Source: Rhodospirillaceae bacterium
GTDB taxonomy: Bacteria; Pseudomonadota; Alphaproteobacteria; Rhodospirillales; Casp-alpha2
DNA length: 51,147 nucleotides
Direction: 5' to 3'
NCBI GenBank assembly: GCA_018698795.1
Contig: JABIPG010000125.1
Span: 1 to 51,147, forward strand
The translations under genes and the position numbers were made by a program. The notes under the pieces are model-generated. The model saw nothing but the letters and a program-made list of their open reading frames with translations, did no database searches and had not been told where the DNA came from. This document shows positions 15,358 through 24,541 of this stretch, piece after piece. How positions within the stretch are numbered: the stretch's first letter is position 1; every line of letters begins with the position of its first letter.

Positions 15358-16362
15358 TCACATCCCTGATGCGGCTTTAAGCGCTTCGGTGTTGACCGCA
15401 CCCGCATAGCTGTCGCGCGATGCGGGGATGTTGCCTTGTTTCTTGAAGAAGTCGCCGACCTCTTTCAGAAACTTCTGGGTGCCGCCACCGAGCCATTTGG
15501 CAGACAACTGCTCTTTCGCCGATGGGAATGAGAAGGTCGCCATAGTGGCAGCCGTGCCTTTCTCGTCCATGCCCGCATCCTTGGCGATCACCGGCAGCAT
15601 TTCCTTGGACTTGGTCAGCCACATCTTATTCATTTCAGCAGTCACGCCCACGAACTTAGCCAGCAAGTCGGCATGCTCGGATGCGAAAGAGGCCGGAACG
15701 CTGGTCACGTCGAAAACCTGAATGCCAAGCTTCTCTTTTTCCGCGCCGGAGAGCAGCACGTTGCCGTGCTCTTTCATACGACGCAGCGCGCCGCCCCAAC
15801 CGCAGACCATGTCCAGATTGCCTTGAGCAAAGGCCGCGGCGCCATCGGGCGGTGCCATGTCAACAACTTCCATCTTCGACACATCGATGCCGAAGTGATC
15901 CATCTGTTTCAAGAAACCATAGTGCGCGGCGGTGCCGATCGGAACGCCGACTTTCTTACCGACGAGATCCTTGACGTTCGATTTATCGATCTCGAGCGCG
16001 GTCTTGACCACGCAGTTGTCGTTTTCGGAATAGCTGACAGCCACGTCGGCAATTTGCAGATCCTGACCGGCTGACGCGGCGACCACGAACGGCGGCACGC
16101 CTTGGCTGACAGAAATATGCACGTCGCCCGACGCCATCGCCGCCGACATGGCCGTGCCGGCATCGAACGAACGCCAATTGACCTTCATGCCAAGCTTCTT
16201 CTCATAAATGCCTTTCACTTTGGCGTACTGAAACGGCATCGGCCATTCCAAGAAGTAAGCAACCGTGAGTTCTTTCAAATCGGCAGCTGCAGCACTCGGT
16301 GTGGCTCCCGCCATCAGGCCGAATACGGCGGCGGCCCCGATCATATGTTTAAATGCAGACAT
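15358..16362 (-). CDS. tauA: Taurine ABC transporter substrate-binding protein
   Basis: 334 aa with a Sec signal peptide (MSAFKHMIGAAAVFGLMAG, cleavage near ...PSAAAA at about residue 26). The mature part is an NMT1/SsuA-type periplasmic binding fold: TVAYFLEWPMPFQYAKVKG at the start, then the GVPIGTAAHYGFLKQM phosphate-loop-like segment. It binds the sulfonate in the periplasm and delivers it to TauBC. It is the first gene of tauABC and is divergent from ald across a 286-base region with candidate TauR sites. GGGAG precedes the ATG. Confidence 0.92.
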   Translation of the reverse strand: MSAFKHMIGAAAVFGLMAGATPSAAAADLKELTVAYFLEWPMPFQYAKVKGIYEKKLGMKVNWRSFDAGTAMSAAMASGDVHISVSQGVPPFVVAASAGQDLQIADVAVSYSENDNCVVKTALEIDKSNVKDLVGKKVGVPIGTAAHYGFLKQMDHFGIDVSKMEVVDMAPPDGAAAFAQGNLDMVCGWGGALRRMKEHGNVLLSGAEKEKLGIQVFDVTSVPASFASEHADLLAKFVGVTAEMNKMWLTKSKEMLPVIAKDAGMDEKGTAATMATFSFPSAKEQLSAKWLGGGTQKFLKEVGDFFKKQGNIPASRDSYAGAVNTEALKAASGM

Positions 16363-16498
16363 GTGGTTTTCTCCCTGTAGAGATTTGGTTGATTATCGTC
16401 ACTTAGGTATTTGTGATCTGTAAGTAAACGTTACAAAGTGTATGGGGTCACCCAATAGGGCCAATTGCTTAGAAACCATCGTGCCAGCAAGCTTGGCA

Positions 16499-16554
16499 AC
16501 TGGCCATCACTGGCTCCCGTGAATCCACATAACTGGACCTACCGTGAGGCCAGT
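16499..16554. promoter_or_regulatory. Candidate TauR binding cluster between tauA and ald
   Basis: ACTGG occurs at 16499, 16509 and 16532 in one direction and inverted (CCAGT) at 16550. The copies at 16509 and 16532 are extended direct repeats, CTGGCTCCCGTG and CTGGACCTACCGTG, 23 bases apart. CTGGACCTA closely resembles the TauR box I recall for Rhodobacter capsulatus (CTGGACYTAA, direct repeat). The 9-mer ACTGGCTCC is shared with the tpa-tauR gap. The cluster lies about 95-150 bases upstream of ald and about 140-190 upstream of tauA, so it could serve both. Confidence 0.55.
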
Positions 16555-16648
16555 TGCGCCCGTAAGACTGCACCTACAGAGATTGATCGCTGGCTGCGCC
16601 GACACTGCGCAGGCAGCCTATGTTTTTTTGGCATAAGGAAAATGAGCC

Positions 16649-17767
16649 ATGAAAATCGGTGTTCCCAAGGAAATCAAAAACCACGAGTACCGCGTCGGCA
16701 TGACGCCCACCGCCGTGCGCGAGGCTGTTCATCACGGCCATGAGGTCGTCGTCGAAACCAATGCCGGCGCTGGCATCAGCGGCACTGACGACGCGTATCG
16801 CGATGCCGGAGCCACGGTACTCGACACCGCAGCAGAGGTGTTCGCCACCGCTGACATGATCGTCAAGGTGAAGGAACCGCAGGCTAGCGAACGCAAGATG
16901 CTGCGCGAAGGGCAAATTCTGTTCACTTATCTGCATCTGGCCCCCGATCCCGAACAGACCAAGGACTTGGTCGACAGCGGCGCCATCTGCATCGCCTATG
17001 AAACTGTTACTGATGCGCACGGCGGCTTGCCGTTGCTCGCGCCCATGTCGCAAGTGGCGGGCCGCATGTCGATCCAGGCCGGCGCGCATTGTCTGGAACG
17101 CGCGCAAGGCGGCGCAGGTGTATTGCTGGCCGGCGTGCCTGGCGTGCGCCCGGCCAAAGTGGTCGTTGTCGGTGGCGGCGTTGTTGGCGAAAACGCCACC
17201 TACATGGCCGTCGGCATGGGTGCTGACGTGACCATCCTAGACCGAAACGTCGATACCATGCGTGCGCTCGTCGTGCGGTTCGGGCAATCGATCAAGACGC
17301 TCTATTCCACACGCCTCACGCTGGAAGAAGAAGTGTTGGCTGCCGATCTGGTGATTGGCGCCGTACTGGTGCCGGGCGCCGAAGCGCCGAAGTTGATCAC
17401 TCGCGATTTGATCTCGCGCATGAAACCGGGCTCGGTGATCTGCGATGTCGCTATTGACCAAGGCGGCTGCGCCGAGACCTCCAAGGCGACCACACACGCC
17501 GAGCCGACGTATGTCGTTGATGGCGTCGTGCACTATTGCGTCGCCAACATGCCGGGCGCGGTGTCGCATACGTCAACTTACGCCCTTAACAACGTCACCT
17601 TACCGTTCACACTGGCGCTGGCCGACAAAGGCTACAAGCAGGCCCTGCTCAATGATCCGCATCTGCTGAACGGCTTGAATGTGTGCGAAGGAAAAGTGAC
17701 TTATGAAGCCGTGGCCCACGACCTTGGCTACGACTACGTTGAGCCGAAGGTCGCTCTTGGCGCTTAA
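16649..17767 (+). CDS. ald: Alanine dehydrogenase
   Basis: 372 aa, normal length. The enzyme converts L-alanine and NAD+ to pyruvate, ammonium and NADH. It regenerates the pyruvate that Tpa consumes and releases taurine nitrogen. K75 (VKVKEPQ) and H96 (TYLHLAP) are the substrate-binding lysine and catalytic histidine of the family. [11 protein letters not shown] (about 172-182) is the NAD-binding turn, and [24 protein letters not shown] contains the catalytic aspartate segment. It lies between the tau promoter region and xsc, in the same direction as xsc. Confidence 0.95.
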   Translation: MKIGVPKEIKNHEYRVGMTPTAVREAVHHGHEVVVETNAGAGISGTDDAYRDAGATVLDTAAEVFATADMIVKVKEPQASERKMLREGQILFTYLHLAPDPEQTKDLVDSGAICIAYETVTDAHGGLPLLAPMSQVAGRMSIQAGAHCLERAQGGAGVLLAGVPGVRPAKVVVVGGGVVGENATYMAVGMGADVTILDRNVDTMRALVVRFGQSIKTLYSTRLTLEEEVLAADLVIGAVLVPGAEAPKLITRDLISRMKPGSVICDVAIDQGGCAETSKATTHAEPTYVVDGVVHYCVANMPGAVSHTSTYALNNVTLPFTLALADKGYKQALLNDPHLLNGLNVCEGKVTYEAVAHDLGYDYVEPKVALGA

Positions 17768-17805
17768 TAGAGACACATAGTCGCAAAAATTCGATTAAAA
17801 AGACA

Positions 17806-17900
17806 ATTTGTCTCATTTATCGCAATATTGCATCTTGACTGTGACTAAGAATCTGTGGTTTCTATGCTGAAATCTCAGTTTTTATCACTATTTGTCTCAT
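17806..17900 (+). repeat. 11-base direct repeats upstream of xsc
   Basis: ATTTGTCTCAT occurs at 17806-17816 and again at 17890-17900. The copies are 84 bases apart, close to eight helical turns, so they face the same side of DNA. The left copy is part of a palindrome AGACAATTTGTCT (17801-17813). They flank an AT-rich stretch likely to hold the xsc promoter and could be paired binding sites for a looping regulator. Confidence 0.45.
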
Positions 17901-17910
17901 AAATGATCTT

Positions 17911-17934
17911 TTCGGCTTATCGCCGAAAGCCGAA
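17911..17934 (+). promoter_or_regulatory. 5' leader hairpin ahead of xsc
   Basis: TTCGGCTT at 17911-17918 pairs with AAGCCGAA at 17927-17934 across an 8-base loop. The stem ends one base before the GTGGAGG ribosome-binding site of xsc. It may protect the message or tune initiation. Confidence 0.45.
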
Positions 17935-17948
17935 GTGGAGGATACGCT

Positions 17949-19730
17949 ATGACGAAAATGAACACCGAAGAGGCCTTTGTTAAGGTCCTGCAAATGCACG
18001 GCATCGAGCATGCCTTCGGCATCATCGGCTCAGCCATGATGCCGATTTCCGATCTGTTCCCGAAAGCCGGGATCAAGTTCTGGGATTGCGCCCACGAATG
18101 CACCGCCGGCATGATGGCTGATGGCTTCACCCGCTCATCGGGCAAAATGTCGATGGCCGTGGCACAGAACGGCCCGGGCATCACCAACTTCGTGACGCCG
18201 ATCAAAACCGCATACTGGAACCACACCCCGATGTTGCTGGTGACGCCGCAGGCCGCCAACAAAACCATCGGTCAAGGTGGTTTCCAGGAAATCCCGCAGA
18301 TGAAGCTGTTTGAAGAAATGGTCTGCTATCAGGAAGAAGTCCGCGACCCGACGCGCATCGCCGAAGTTCTGAACCGCGTAATCGAGCAAGCCTGGCGCGG
18401 CTCCGCCCCGGCGCAGATCAACATCCCGCGTGACTACTGGACGCAAATCGTCGATATCGAATTGCCGCAGGTCGTCAAGATTGAGGCTTCCGCTGGTGGC
18501 TCGGGCGCCATCGCCGACGCAGCCAAGCTTCTGTCGGAAGCCCAATTCCCGGTTATCTTGAACGGCGCAGGTGTCATTCTGTCGGGCGGCATTGATGCCT
18601 CCAAAGCACTGGCCGAACGCCTGTCCGCGCCGGTTTGCTGTGGTTACCAGCACAACGATGCATTCCCGGGCTCGCACCCGCTGTTCGCTGGCCCCTTGGG
18701 CTACAACGGCTCCAAGGCCGGTATGGAACTGATCGCCAAAGCTGACGTCGTGTTGGCTTTGGGCACGCGCCTCAATCCGTTCTCGACGCTGCCCGGTTAC
18801 GGCATCGATTACTGGCCGAAAGACGCCAAGATCATCCAGGTTGACATCAATGCAGACCGCATCGGCCTGACCAAAAAACTCGATGTTGCCATCCAGGGTG
18901 ACGCCAAGCTGGTCGCCGAACAGCTGCTTGCCAATCTGTCCCAGGACGCCGGCAATGCCGGACGCAAAGAGCGCGAAGACTTGGTCTCCACCACCAAGTC
19001 GCGTTGGGCGCAAGAACTGTCGAGCATGGATCATGAAGACGACGATCCCGGCACCACCTGGAACGAGCGTGCGCGCGATAAACACCCCGAGCGCATGAGC
19101 CCGCGCAAAGCGTGGCGTGCCATCCAGGCTTCACTGCCGAAGGATGCCATCATTTCGTCCGACATCGGCAACAACTGCGCCATCGGCAACGCCTACCCGT
19201 CCTTTGAAGCCGGTCGCAAATATCTAGCACCGGGCCTGTTCGGTCCCTGCGGTTACGGCCTTCCGTCCATCGCAGGCGCCAAGATCGCCTGCCCGGACAC
19301 GCCGGTTGTTGGCTTCGCCGGTGACGGTGCTTTCGGCATCTCCATGAACGAAATGACGGCCATCGGCCGTGACGATTGGCCGCCGATCACCATGGTCATC
19401 TTCCGCAACTACCAGTGGGGTGCGGAAAAGCGCAACACGACGCTGTGGTACCAAGACAACTTCGTCGGCACGGAACTGGCGCTGGATGTGAACTACGCCA
19501 AGATCGCCGATGCCTGCGGGCTCAAAGGTGTGCAAGTCACGACGATGCAGGAATTGACCGACGCGCTCGACGCTGCGGTCAAGGCTCAGATGAACGATGG
19601 TGTGACCACGTTCATCGAGGTCATTCTCAACCAGGAACTGGGTGAGCCGTTCCGCCGCGACGCCATGAAGGCCCCCGTGGAAGTGGCCGGCATTAACCCC
19701 GGCGACATGAAGCCGCAAAACCCGGCTTAA
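17949..19730 (+). CDS. xsc: Sulfoacetaldehyde acetyltransferase
   Basis: 593 aa ThDP-dependent enzyme, the usual length for Xsc. It converts sulfoacetaldehyde plus phosphate to acetyl phosphate and sulfite, the carbon-sulfur cleavage step of taurine breakdown. The ThDP-activating glutamate is E50 in CAHECTAGMMADGF. The central domain is at about 190-330. The ThDP motif begins GDGAFGISMNEM (about 459) and ends near FRNYQWG. Gene order ald-xsc-pta and nearby tpa/tauABC confirm the role over other acetolactate-synthase relatives. Released sulfite must be oxidised or exported, and no sulfite dehydrogenase is in the window. Confidence 0.95.
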   Translation: MTKMNTEEAFVKVLQMHGIEHAFGIIGSAMMPISDLFPKAGIKFWDCAHECTAGMMADGFTRSSGKMSMAVAQNGPGITNFVTPIKTAYWNHTPMLLVTPQAANKTIGQGGFQEIPQMKLFEEMVCYQEEVRDPTRIAEVLNRVIEQAWRGSAPAQINIPRDYWTQIVDIELPQVVKIEASAGGSGAIADAAKLLSEAQFPVILNGAGVILSGGIDASKALAERLSAPVCCGYQHNDAFPGSHPLFAGPLGYNGSKAGMELIAKADVVLALGTRLNPFSTLPGYGIDYWPKDAKIIQVDINADRIGLTKKLDVAIQGDAKLVAEQLLANLSQDAGNAGRKEREDLVSTTKSRWAQELSSMDHEDDDPGTTWNERARDKHPERMSPRKAWRAIQASLPKDAIISSDIGNNCAIGNAYPSFEAGRKYLAPGLFGPCGYGLPSIAGAKIACPDTPVVGFAGDGAFGISMNEMTAIGRDDWPPITMVIFRNYQWGAEKRNTTLWYQDNFVGTELALDVNYAKIADACGLKGVQVTTMQELTDALDAAVKAQMNDGVTTFIEVILNQELGEPFRRDAMKAPVEVAGINPGDMKPQNPA

Positions 19731-19762
19731 TTTCGCCGCCACCACGATCAAGATTAGCAATC

Positions 19763-19795
19763 AAGGCCGGATGGACCTCTCCCCCATCCGGCCTT
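19763..19795 (+). terminator. Strong hairpin between xsc and pta
   Basis: AAGGCCGGATGG (19763-19774) pairs perfectly with CCATCCGGCCTT (19784-19795) across nine bases, followed by ATTGTTT. The 12-bp stem lies 33 bases after the xsc stop. The U tract is imperfect, so it may end part of the transcripts and lower pta expression. Confidence 0.7.
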
Positions 19796-19840
19796 ATTGT
19801 TTGCCTGTTCCTGTATCCCTGACCGAGGTGAACCATCACC

Positions 19841-20764
19841 ATGCTGAGCTCCGTCCCCTTTGAAATCCCCGCCTACCTGCTGGACCGTGTGCGTAATCTG
19901 GAAACCGTGCGCATGGCCGTGGCTGGCGCCGACCATCCGGTGGCGCTGGAAAGCGCCAGACAAGCCGCACGGTCGGGGTTGATCGATCCCGTACTGGTCG
20001 GCGATGCCGAGGCCATTCAAGCAATAGCGCGCGAAGCCGAGTGGGATATATCGGGCTACCAATTAGTCGATGCCGCCGGCGAGGACAAAGCACCCGCCGC
20101 AGCCGTGGCGCTGGCGCGCTCAGGCGAGGTGGCAACCCTGATGAAAGGCCACGTGCATACCGACGCTCTGATGAAGGCGGTGGTCAACCGCGATGCGGGG
20201 CTCCGGACGGGGCGGCGCCTGAGCCATGTCTTCCATATGACCGTGCCTAATAGCGAGCGCGTACTGTTGATCACCGACGGTGCCGTCAACGTCGCCCCCG
20301 ATACGGCCACCAAGATCGATATTATCAACAACGCCGTGCAGCTCTCGCATGCACTCGGCAATACCAAGCCGCACGTGGCCATGTTGTCGGGTACCGAGTC
20401 GGTGATCAATGCCATGCCATCCAGCGTCGATGCCGCCGAGGTTGTGAGGCGTGCCAACTCGGGTGAAGTTACGGGAGCTGTCATCGACGGACCGTTTGCT
20501 TTCGACAATGCCGTTTCCCCCGAAGCAGCACTGTTGAAAGGCATCGACAGCCCCGTCGCCGGAAATGCGGATGTGTTGGTCGTGCCCAATATCGAGACCG
20601 GCAATGGGCTGTTTAAAATGATGGTCTATTTCATGAGCGGCCTGGCCGCAGGCGTGGTGATGGGCGCCAAGGTGCCGATTGTGCTCACGTCGCGCGCCGA
20701 CCCGCCCGAAGCGCGTTTCGCCGCAGCCGCCATTGCCGCGCTCGCGGCAGCGGATGACGTTTAG
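19841..20764 (+). CDS. pta: Phosphate acetyltransferase (short type)
   Basis: 307 aa, the short single-domain Pta often found behind xsc. It converts the acetyl phosphate made by Xsc to acetyl-CoA, linking taurine carbon to central metabolism. The PTA/PTB fold is recognisable from LMKGHVHTDALMKAVVN (about 100-117), ITDGAVNVAPD (about 145) and the C-terminal NIETGNGLFKMMVYF (about 251). GAGGTG precedes ATG 19841. The stop codon overlaps by four bases with that of the convergent LysR gene. Confidence 0.92.
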   Translation: MLSSVPFEIPAYLLDRVRNLETVRMAVAGADHPVALESARQAARSGLIDPVLVGDAEAIQAIAREAEWDISGYQLVDAAGEDKAPAAAVALARSGEVATLMKGHVHTDALMKAVVNRDAGLRTGRRLSHVFHMTVPNSERVLLITDGAVNVAPDTATKIDIINNAVQLSHALGNTKPHVAMLSGTESVINAMPSSVDAAEVVRRANSGEVTGAVIDGPFAFDNAVSPEAALLKGIDSPVAGNADVLVVPNIETGNGLFKMMVYFMSGLAAGVVMGAKVPIVLTSRADPPEARFAAAAIAALAAADDV

Positions 20765-21777
20765 TCGTAAACCTTCATCGCATCCGCCGCCCACGGCATC
20801 CAAGGCCGGACCTCATTTTCAATAATGGTTTTGGCCACTTCGCCCGCCTCAACTGCGATGCGTCGTGTCATGGCGGCTGCACCATCCGGCCCTGAAACCA
20901 AATGGAAGGTGCGCGAAAACGCTTTTCCCGGCAGCGGCAGCGCCGCCAGGTCATCTGCATAGGCGCGGCCGTGCACCAAGCACAAAGGCGTCGTGATCGC
21001 CCAGCCCAGGCCGGCGGAGACCATCCCAAATAATGCGTCCGTGCCGTCGAACTCCATGATTGCCCGCGCCGAGATGCCTTGGGATTTCAGATGTTCCTCA
21101 ATTTGGGTGCCGATATGAGATCGCATCGAATAGCGGATAAACGGGTGATTGCCGGCTAGGTCGTGAAGTGTCGGATCACTGATGTTCGCAGCCAACCGTT
21201 TCGGCAATAACAGCACGAACGGCTCGCTCATCAGCTTGCGTGCACGCGCACCGCCAGCCCTGCCACCAGCCCCGACGCCGACGCCACCAGCAGGGTCGGT
21301 CAACACCATGAAGTCCAACCGCCGGCTTTGCAGGTCGGACCACAGCGTCGGAGATATCCCCGACAATACCGTAATCCGCTCTGAGTGATTGCGCAGTTGC
21401 CGCACCAATGCCGGCCCCACAGTGGCGGCAAACGAATCCACCAGACCCAACCGCACCGATGTCCGCTCCACCTCGGCAGCGCCCGAAATCTCACGGCGCA
21501 CGGAACGCTCCGCTTCCAGCAAGGCCGGACCGGAGTCGCGTAGAGCCTCACCCGCGGGGGTCAGCCGAAGCGGCCTGACGCCGCGTTCAAACAGCGCCGC
21601 ACCACATCTGATCTCCAATCTCGCCATAGACTGAGACACCGCCGGTTGCGACGCACCGAACCGCCGCCCCGCCGTTGTCATCGAACCCGTCTCGGCAACC
21701 GCCAGAAACAGCGCCACGGATTTCAACTCCAGTGGCTCGTCTTCTGGAGAGTTGAGTTCGGATTTATTCATATGCAT
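20761..21777 (-). CDS. LysR-family transcriptional regulator
   Basis: 338 aa. The N-terminal winged helix (about 17-76) has the LysR pattern FLAVAETGSMTTAGRRFGASQPAVSQSMARLE. The C-terminal effector domain begins near residue 105 (SVRLGLVDSFAATVGPALV). An insertion of Gly, Ala and Arg residues (GGVGVGAGGRAGGARAR, about 175-192) lies in the hinge region. It is divergent from the MmgE/PrpD gene across a 67-base AT-rich gap, the standard arrangement for LysR and its target. It likely controls that gene and perhaps the sox operon behind it. The ligand is unknown. Confidence 0.88.
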   Translation of the reverse strand: MHMNKSELNSPEDEPLELKSVALFLAVAETGSMTTAGRRFGASQPAVSQSMARLEIRCGAALFERGVRPLRLTPAGEALRDSGPALLEAERSVRREISGAAEVERTSVRLGLVDSFAATVGPALVRQLRNHSERITVLSGISPTLWSDLQSRRLDFMVLTDPAGGVGVGAGGRAGGARARKLMSEPFVLLLPKRLAANISDPTLHDLAGNHPFIRYSMRSHIGTQIEEHLKSQGISARAIMEFDGTDALFGMVSAGLGWAITTPLCLVHGRAYADDLAALPLPGKAFSRTFHLVSGPDGAAAMTRRIAVEAGEVAKTIIENEVRPWMPWAADAMKVYD

Positions 21778-21844
21778 TACTTATTTTTTACATAAATTTT
21801 TTCAATGACAAGACTCAATCTCCTGATACCCTTATTTTGCCCGC

Positions 21845-23224
21845 ATGATGGGGAACGACAACATCAACGCAGACACCGCAGCCGAACGCCTGGGCGCATG
21901 GACAACCGCCGGCAAACTTGTCGATATACCGGAAGATGCCCGCGCCATTGGCGTCCGGTGCATGGTTGATCTATTTGCCGTGGGCATCGCCGGCGGCAAC
22001 CACGAGACCTCCACCATGGCCCAGGATTTGGCATTCGCCGAGCACGGTGACGGCCATGCTTCCATCTTTGGCACCGACCGCCGCACGACCGCCAGCGGCG
22101 CCGCCCTCGCCAATGCGACAGCAGCACATGTCTTTGATTTCGACGATACCTGTTACGCGGGCGTCACCCACGGCACGGCTGTAATCGGCCCAGCTGTGCT
22201 TGCCGTTGCCGAACAAACTGAAGCCAGCGGCGAAACCCTGCTCGCAGCGTTTATTGCCGGCTCCGAGTGTGCCTATGTGCTGGGCAAGGCGACGGGCAAT
22301 GCGCCGTGGTTCAATGGTTGGTGGGGGACCACCATCTACGGCGCCATTGGTGCCGCAGCGGGTTGTGCGCGGGTGCTGGGCCTAAACACATCCCAAACCA
22401 CCAACGCCATCGCGCTTGCGGCGTTTGGTGCCGGCGGCAATCTCGCCGGGCTCGGCACCGACGCCAAACCGTTGACCTGCGGCCTCGCATCTGCCGCCGG
22501 TGTGCGCGCGGCGTTACTGGCCGCCGCGGGCGCCAGCGGACCAGCCGGGATTTTTGAAGACGCCCGAGGATTCGCCAAGCTGTTCAACGAGGGTGTTTTC
22601 GATGTCAGCCAAATGGATCACCTGGGTCAGGTCTATTCGCTGATCGAACCCGGTGTTTTCATCAAACCCTATCCATCCTGCACTGCAACCCACGCGGCCC
22701 TTGAGGCCACATCAATCTTGATGCGCGAACACGACCTCACCGTCGACAATGTCACTCAGGTATCGTGCTTTGTGCCCGAGATGGTCGATGTGAGCCTCAT
22801 CTACAATGCGCCGGAGTCTTTTCAGCAAGCCCAGTTCTCAATGCCCTATACGGTAGCCTGCATGCTTGCGCATGGCTCTTACGGCGTCAAACACCTAGAA
22901 ACCAGCGCGCTCGCCGATAAGCGCACCCGTCGGGCTATGGAGAAAATCACTATGATCCGCGACGACGACCTCACGGCTCAGGCGCTGGATGGCCGGTCTG
23001 GGCCCGAATGCGCTCGGGTAGTCATCGAGACCACTGCCGGCACCACGTTTGAGCTTTTCAACAGCGTCGCCATCGGCGCACCGAGCAAACCCATGTCGGA
23101 CGACGATCTCGACACCAAATTTCGCACCCTCGCCGGCTACGGTAGCGTCAAAAATGCGGAGACGCTGCTTGCGCGTCTCCGTTCCATCGATAGCCTTCCA
23201 AACACCCGCAACCTCATGCCCTAA
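21845..23224 (+). CDS. MmgE/PrpD family protein
   Basis: 459 aa. The family (2-methylcitrate dehydratase, cis-aconitate decarboxylase and related proteins) is recognised from HVFDFDDTCYAGVTHGTAVIGPAVLA (about 96-121), where HGT holds conserved polar residues. It continues with GWWGTTIYGAIGAAAGCARVLGL (about 158) and KPYPSCTATHAALEA (about 276-290). Most members in such loci have no known substrate, and no prpB/prpC lies nearby, so methylcitrate dehydratase should not be assumed. Two ATGs (21845, 21848) are possible, with no clear Shine-Dalgarno. It sits between a divergent LysR regulator and soxB, 41 bases upstream of the latter, and may be cotranscribed. Confidence 0.82.
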   Translation: MMGNDNINADTAAERLGAWTTAGKLVDIPEDARAIGVRCMVDLFAVGIAGGNHETSTMAQDLAFAEHGDGHASIFGTDRRTTASGAALANATAAHVFDFDDTCYAGVTHGTAVIGPAVLAVAEQTEASGETLLAAFIAGSECAYVLGKATGNAPWFNGWWGTTIYGAIGAAAGCARVLGLNTSQTTNAIALAAFGAGGNLAGLGTDAKPLTCGLASAAGVRAALLAAAGASGPAGIFEDARGFAKLFNEGVFDVSQMDHLGQVYSLIEPGVFIKPYPSCTATHAALEATSILMREHDLTVDNVTQVSCFVPEMVDVSLIYNAPESFQQAQFSMPYTVACMLAHGSYGVKHLETSALADKRTRRAMEKITMIRDDDLTAQALDGRSGPECARVVIETTAGTTFELFNSVAIGAPSKPMSDDDLDTKFRTLAGYGSVKNAETLLARLRSIDSLPNTRNLMP

Positions 23225-23265
23225 GAAACCAAAGTGACAGTGACCCCAAAGCAACAGGCCGAACC

Positions 23266-24522
23266 ATGACCAAATACTCCATCGTCGCGCTGGCGCGCAA
23301 CGCGCTCACTAAACACAAAAACTGGCCGCAGGCCTGGCGCACCCCCGAGCTCAAGCCCGAATACGACGTCATCATCATCGGTGGTGGTGGGCACGGCTTG
23401 GCAACAGCCTATTACCTAGCGAAAAACCACGGCATCACCAACGTCGCGGTGCTGGAAAAAGGCTGGCTCGGTGGCGGCAATACGGGGCGCAACACCACCA
23501 TCGTGCGCTCCAACTACGGCCAGGAAGGCAACACGCTGTTCTATGAAAAATCCGTGCAATTGTGGGAAGGCCTCAGCCAGGACCTCAACTACAACGTCAT
23601 GCATTCGCAACGCGGCGTCCTCAACCTCGCGCATTCAGATGCCCAGGTGGATGCCTTCCAGCGGCGCGGCAACTTTATGCGCATCAACGGCATCGATGCC
23701 GAATACATGAACCGCGACGAAATCGGGGCCTTCGTGCCGCTGCTCGATTGTTCCAATACGGCGCGATTCCCGATCAAAGGCGGCCTTTTACAGCCACGCG
23801 GCGGCACCGCACGACATGACGCCGTCGCCTGGGGGCTGGCGCGCGGCGCAGATAGATACGGCGTCGATATTATTCAGAACTGTGAGGTCACCGGCATCGA
23901 CGTATCAGGTGGCCGCGTCACCGGCGTGCAAACCACGCGCGGCGCCATAAAGGCCAAAAAGGTCGCCACCGCCGTCGCCGGCCATACGGGGCACCTTTGC
24001 GCCATGGCCGGCATGCGCATGCCGCTCGAAGCCCACGTTTTGCAGGCCATGGTTTCCGAGCCTGTGAAGCCGTGCATCGATACGGTGGTGACGTCCGCCG
24101 CGTCGCATTTTTATATCTCGCAATCAGATAAGGGCGAGTTGGTGTTCGGGGGCGACTTGGATTCCTACCCAACCTATGGCCAGCGCGGTAATTTCCCCTG
24201 CATCGAACATGTGGTGCAGGCCGCCGTCTCTCTGTTTCCGTCGTTTGGGCGGCTGAGGCTGATGCGCACCTGGGGCGGCATCATGGATATGTCCATGGAT
24301 GGCAGCCCGATTATTACCACCACCGACATCGACGGGTTCTTCATCAATGGCGGATGGTGTTACGGCGGCTTCAAGGCGACGCCGGGATCGGGTTGGGTCT
24401 ACGCCCACACGATCGCCAATGACGAGCCTCACGACCTCAACGCGCGCTTCACATTAAAGCGCTTCGAGACCGGCGCCATGATCGATGAGGGCGGCGTTGG
24501 CCCGACGCCCAAATCGCACTAA
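23266..24522 (+). CDS. soxB: Sarcosine oxidase beta subunit
   Basis: 418 aa. SoxB carries the non-covalent FAD and, with SoxA, the covalent FMN of the heterotetramer that oxidises sarcosine to glycine while making 5,10-methylene-tetrahydrofolate and H2O2. The Rossmann motif IIIGGGGHGLATAYYLAK is at about 36-53. H184 in TARHDAVAWG corresponds to the histidine that binds FMN in Corynebacterium SoxB. GNTGRNTTIVRSNY is also diagnostic. It is the first gene of soxBDAG. Confidence 0.95.
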   Translation: MTKYSIVALARNALTKHKNWPQAWRTPELKPEYDVIIIGGGGHGLATAYYLAKNHGITNVAVLEKGWLGGGNTGRNTTIVRSNYGQEGNTLFYEKSVQLWEGLSQDLNYNVMHSQRGVLNLAHSDAQVDAFQRRGNFMRINGIDAEYMNRDEIGAFVPLLDCSNTARFPIKGGLLQPRGGTARHDAVAWGLARGADRYGVDIIQNCEVTGIDVSGGRVTGVQTTRGAIKAKKVATAVAGHTGHLCAMAGMRMPLEAHVLQAMVSEPVKPCIDTVVTSAASHFYISQSDKGELVFGGDLDSYPTYGQRGNFPCIEHVVQAAVSLFPSFGRLRLMRTWGGIMDMSMDGSPIITTTDIDGFFINGGWCYGGFKATPGSGWVYAHTIANDEPHDLNARFTLKRFETGAMIDEGGVGPTPKSH

Positions 24523-24541
24523 GACGGGAAGGATAACACTC

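Noticed and set aside
21845-23224. Calling the MmgE/PrpD protein 2-methylcitrate dehydratase
   Set aside because: No prpB, prpC or propionate genes lie nearby, and many family members have other or unknown substrates.
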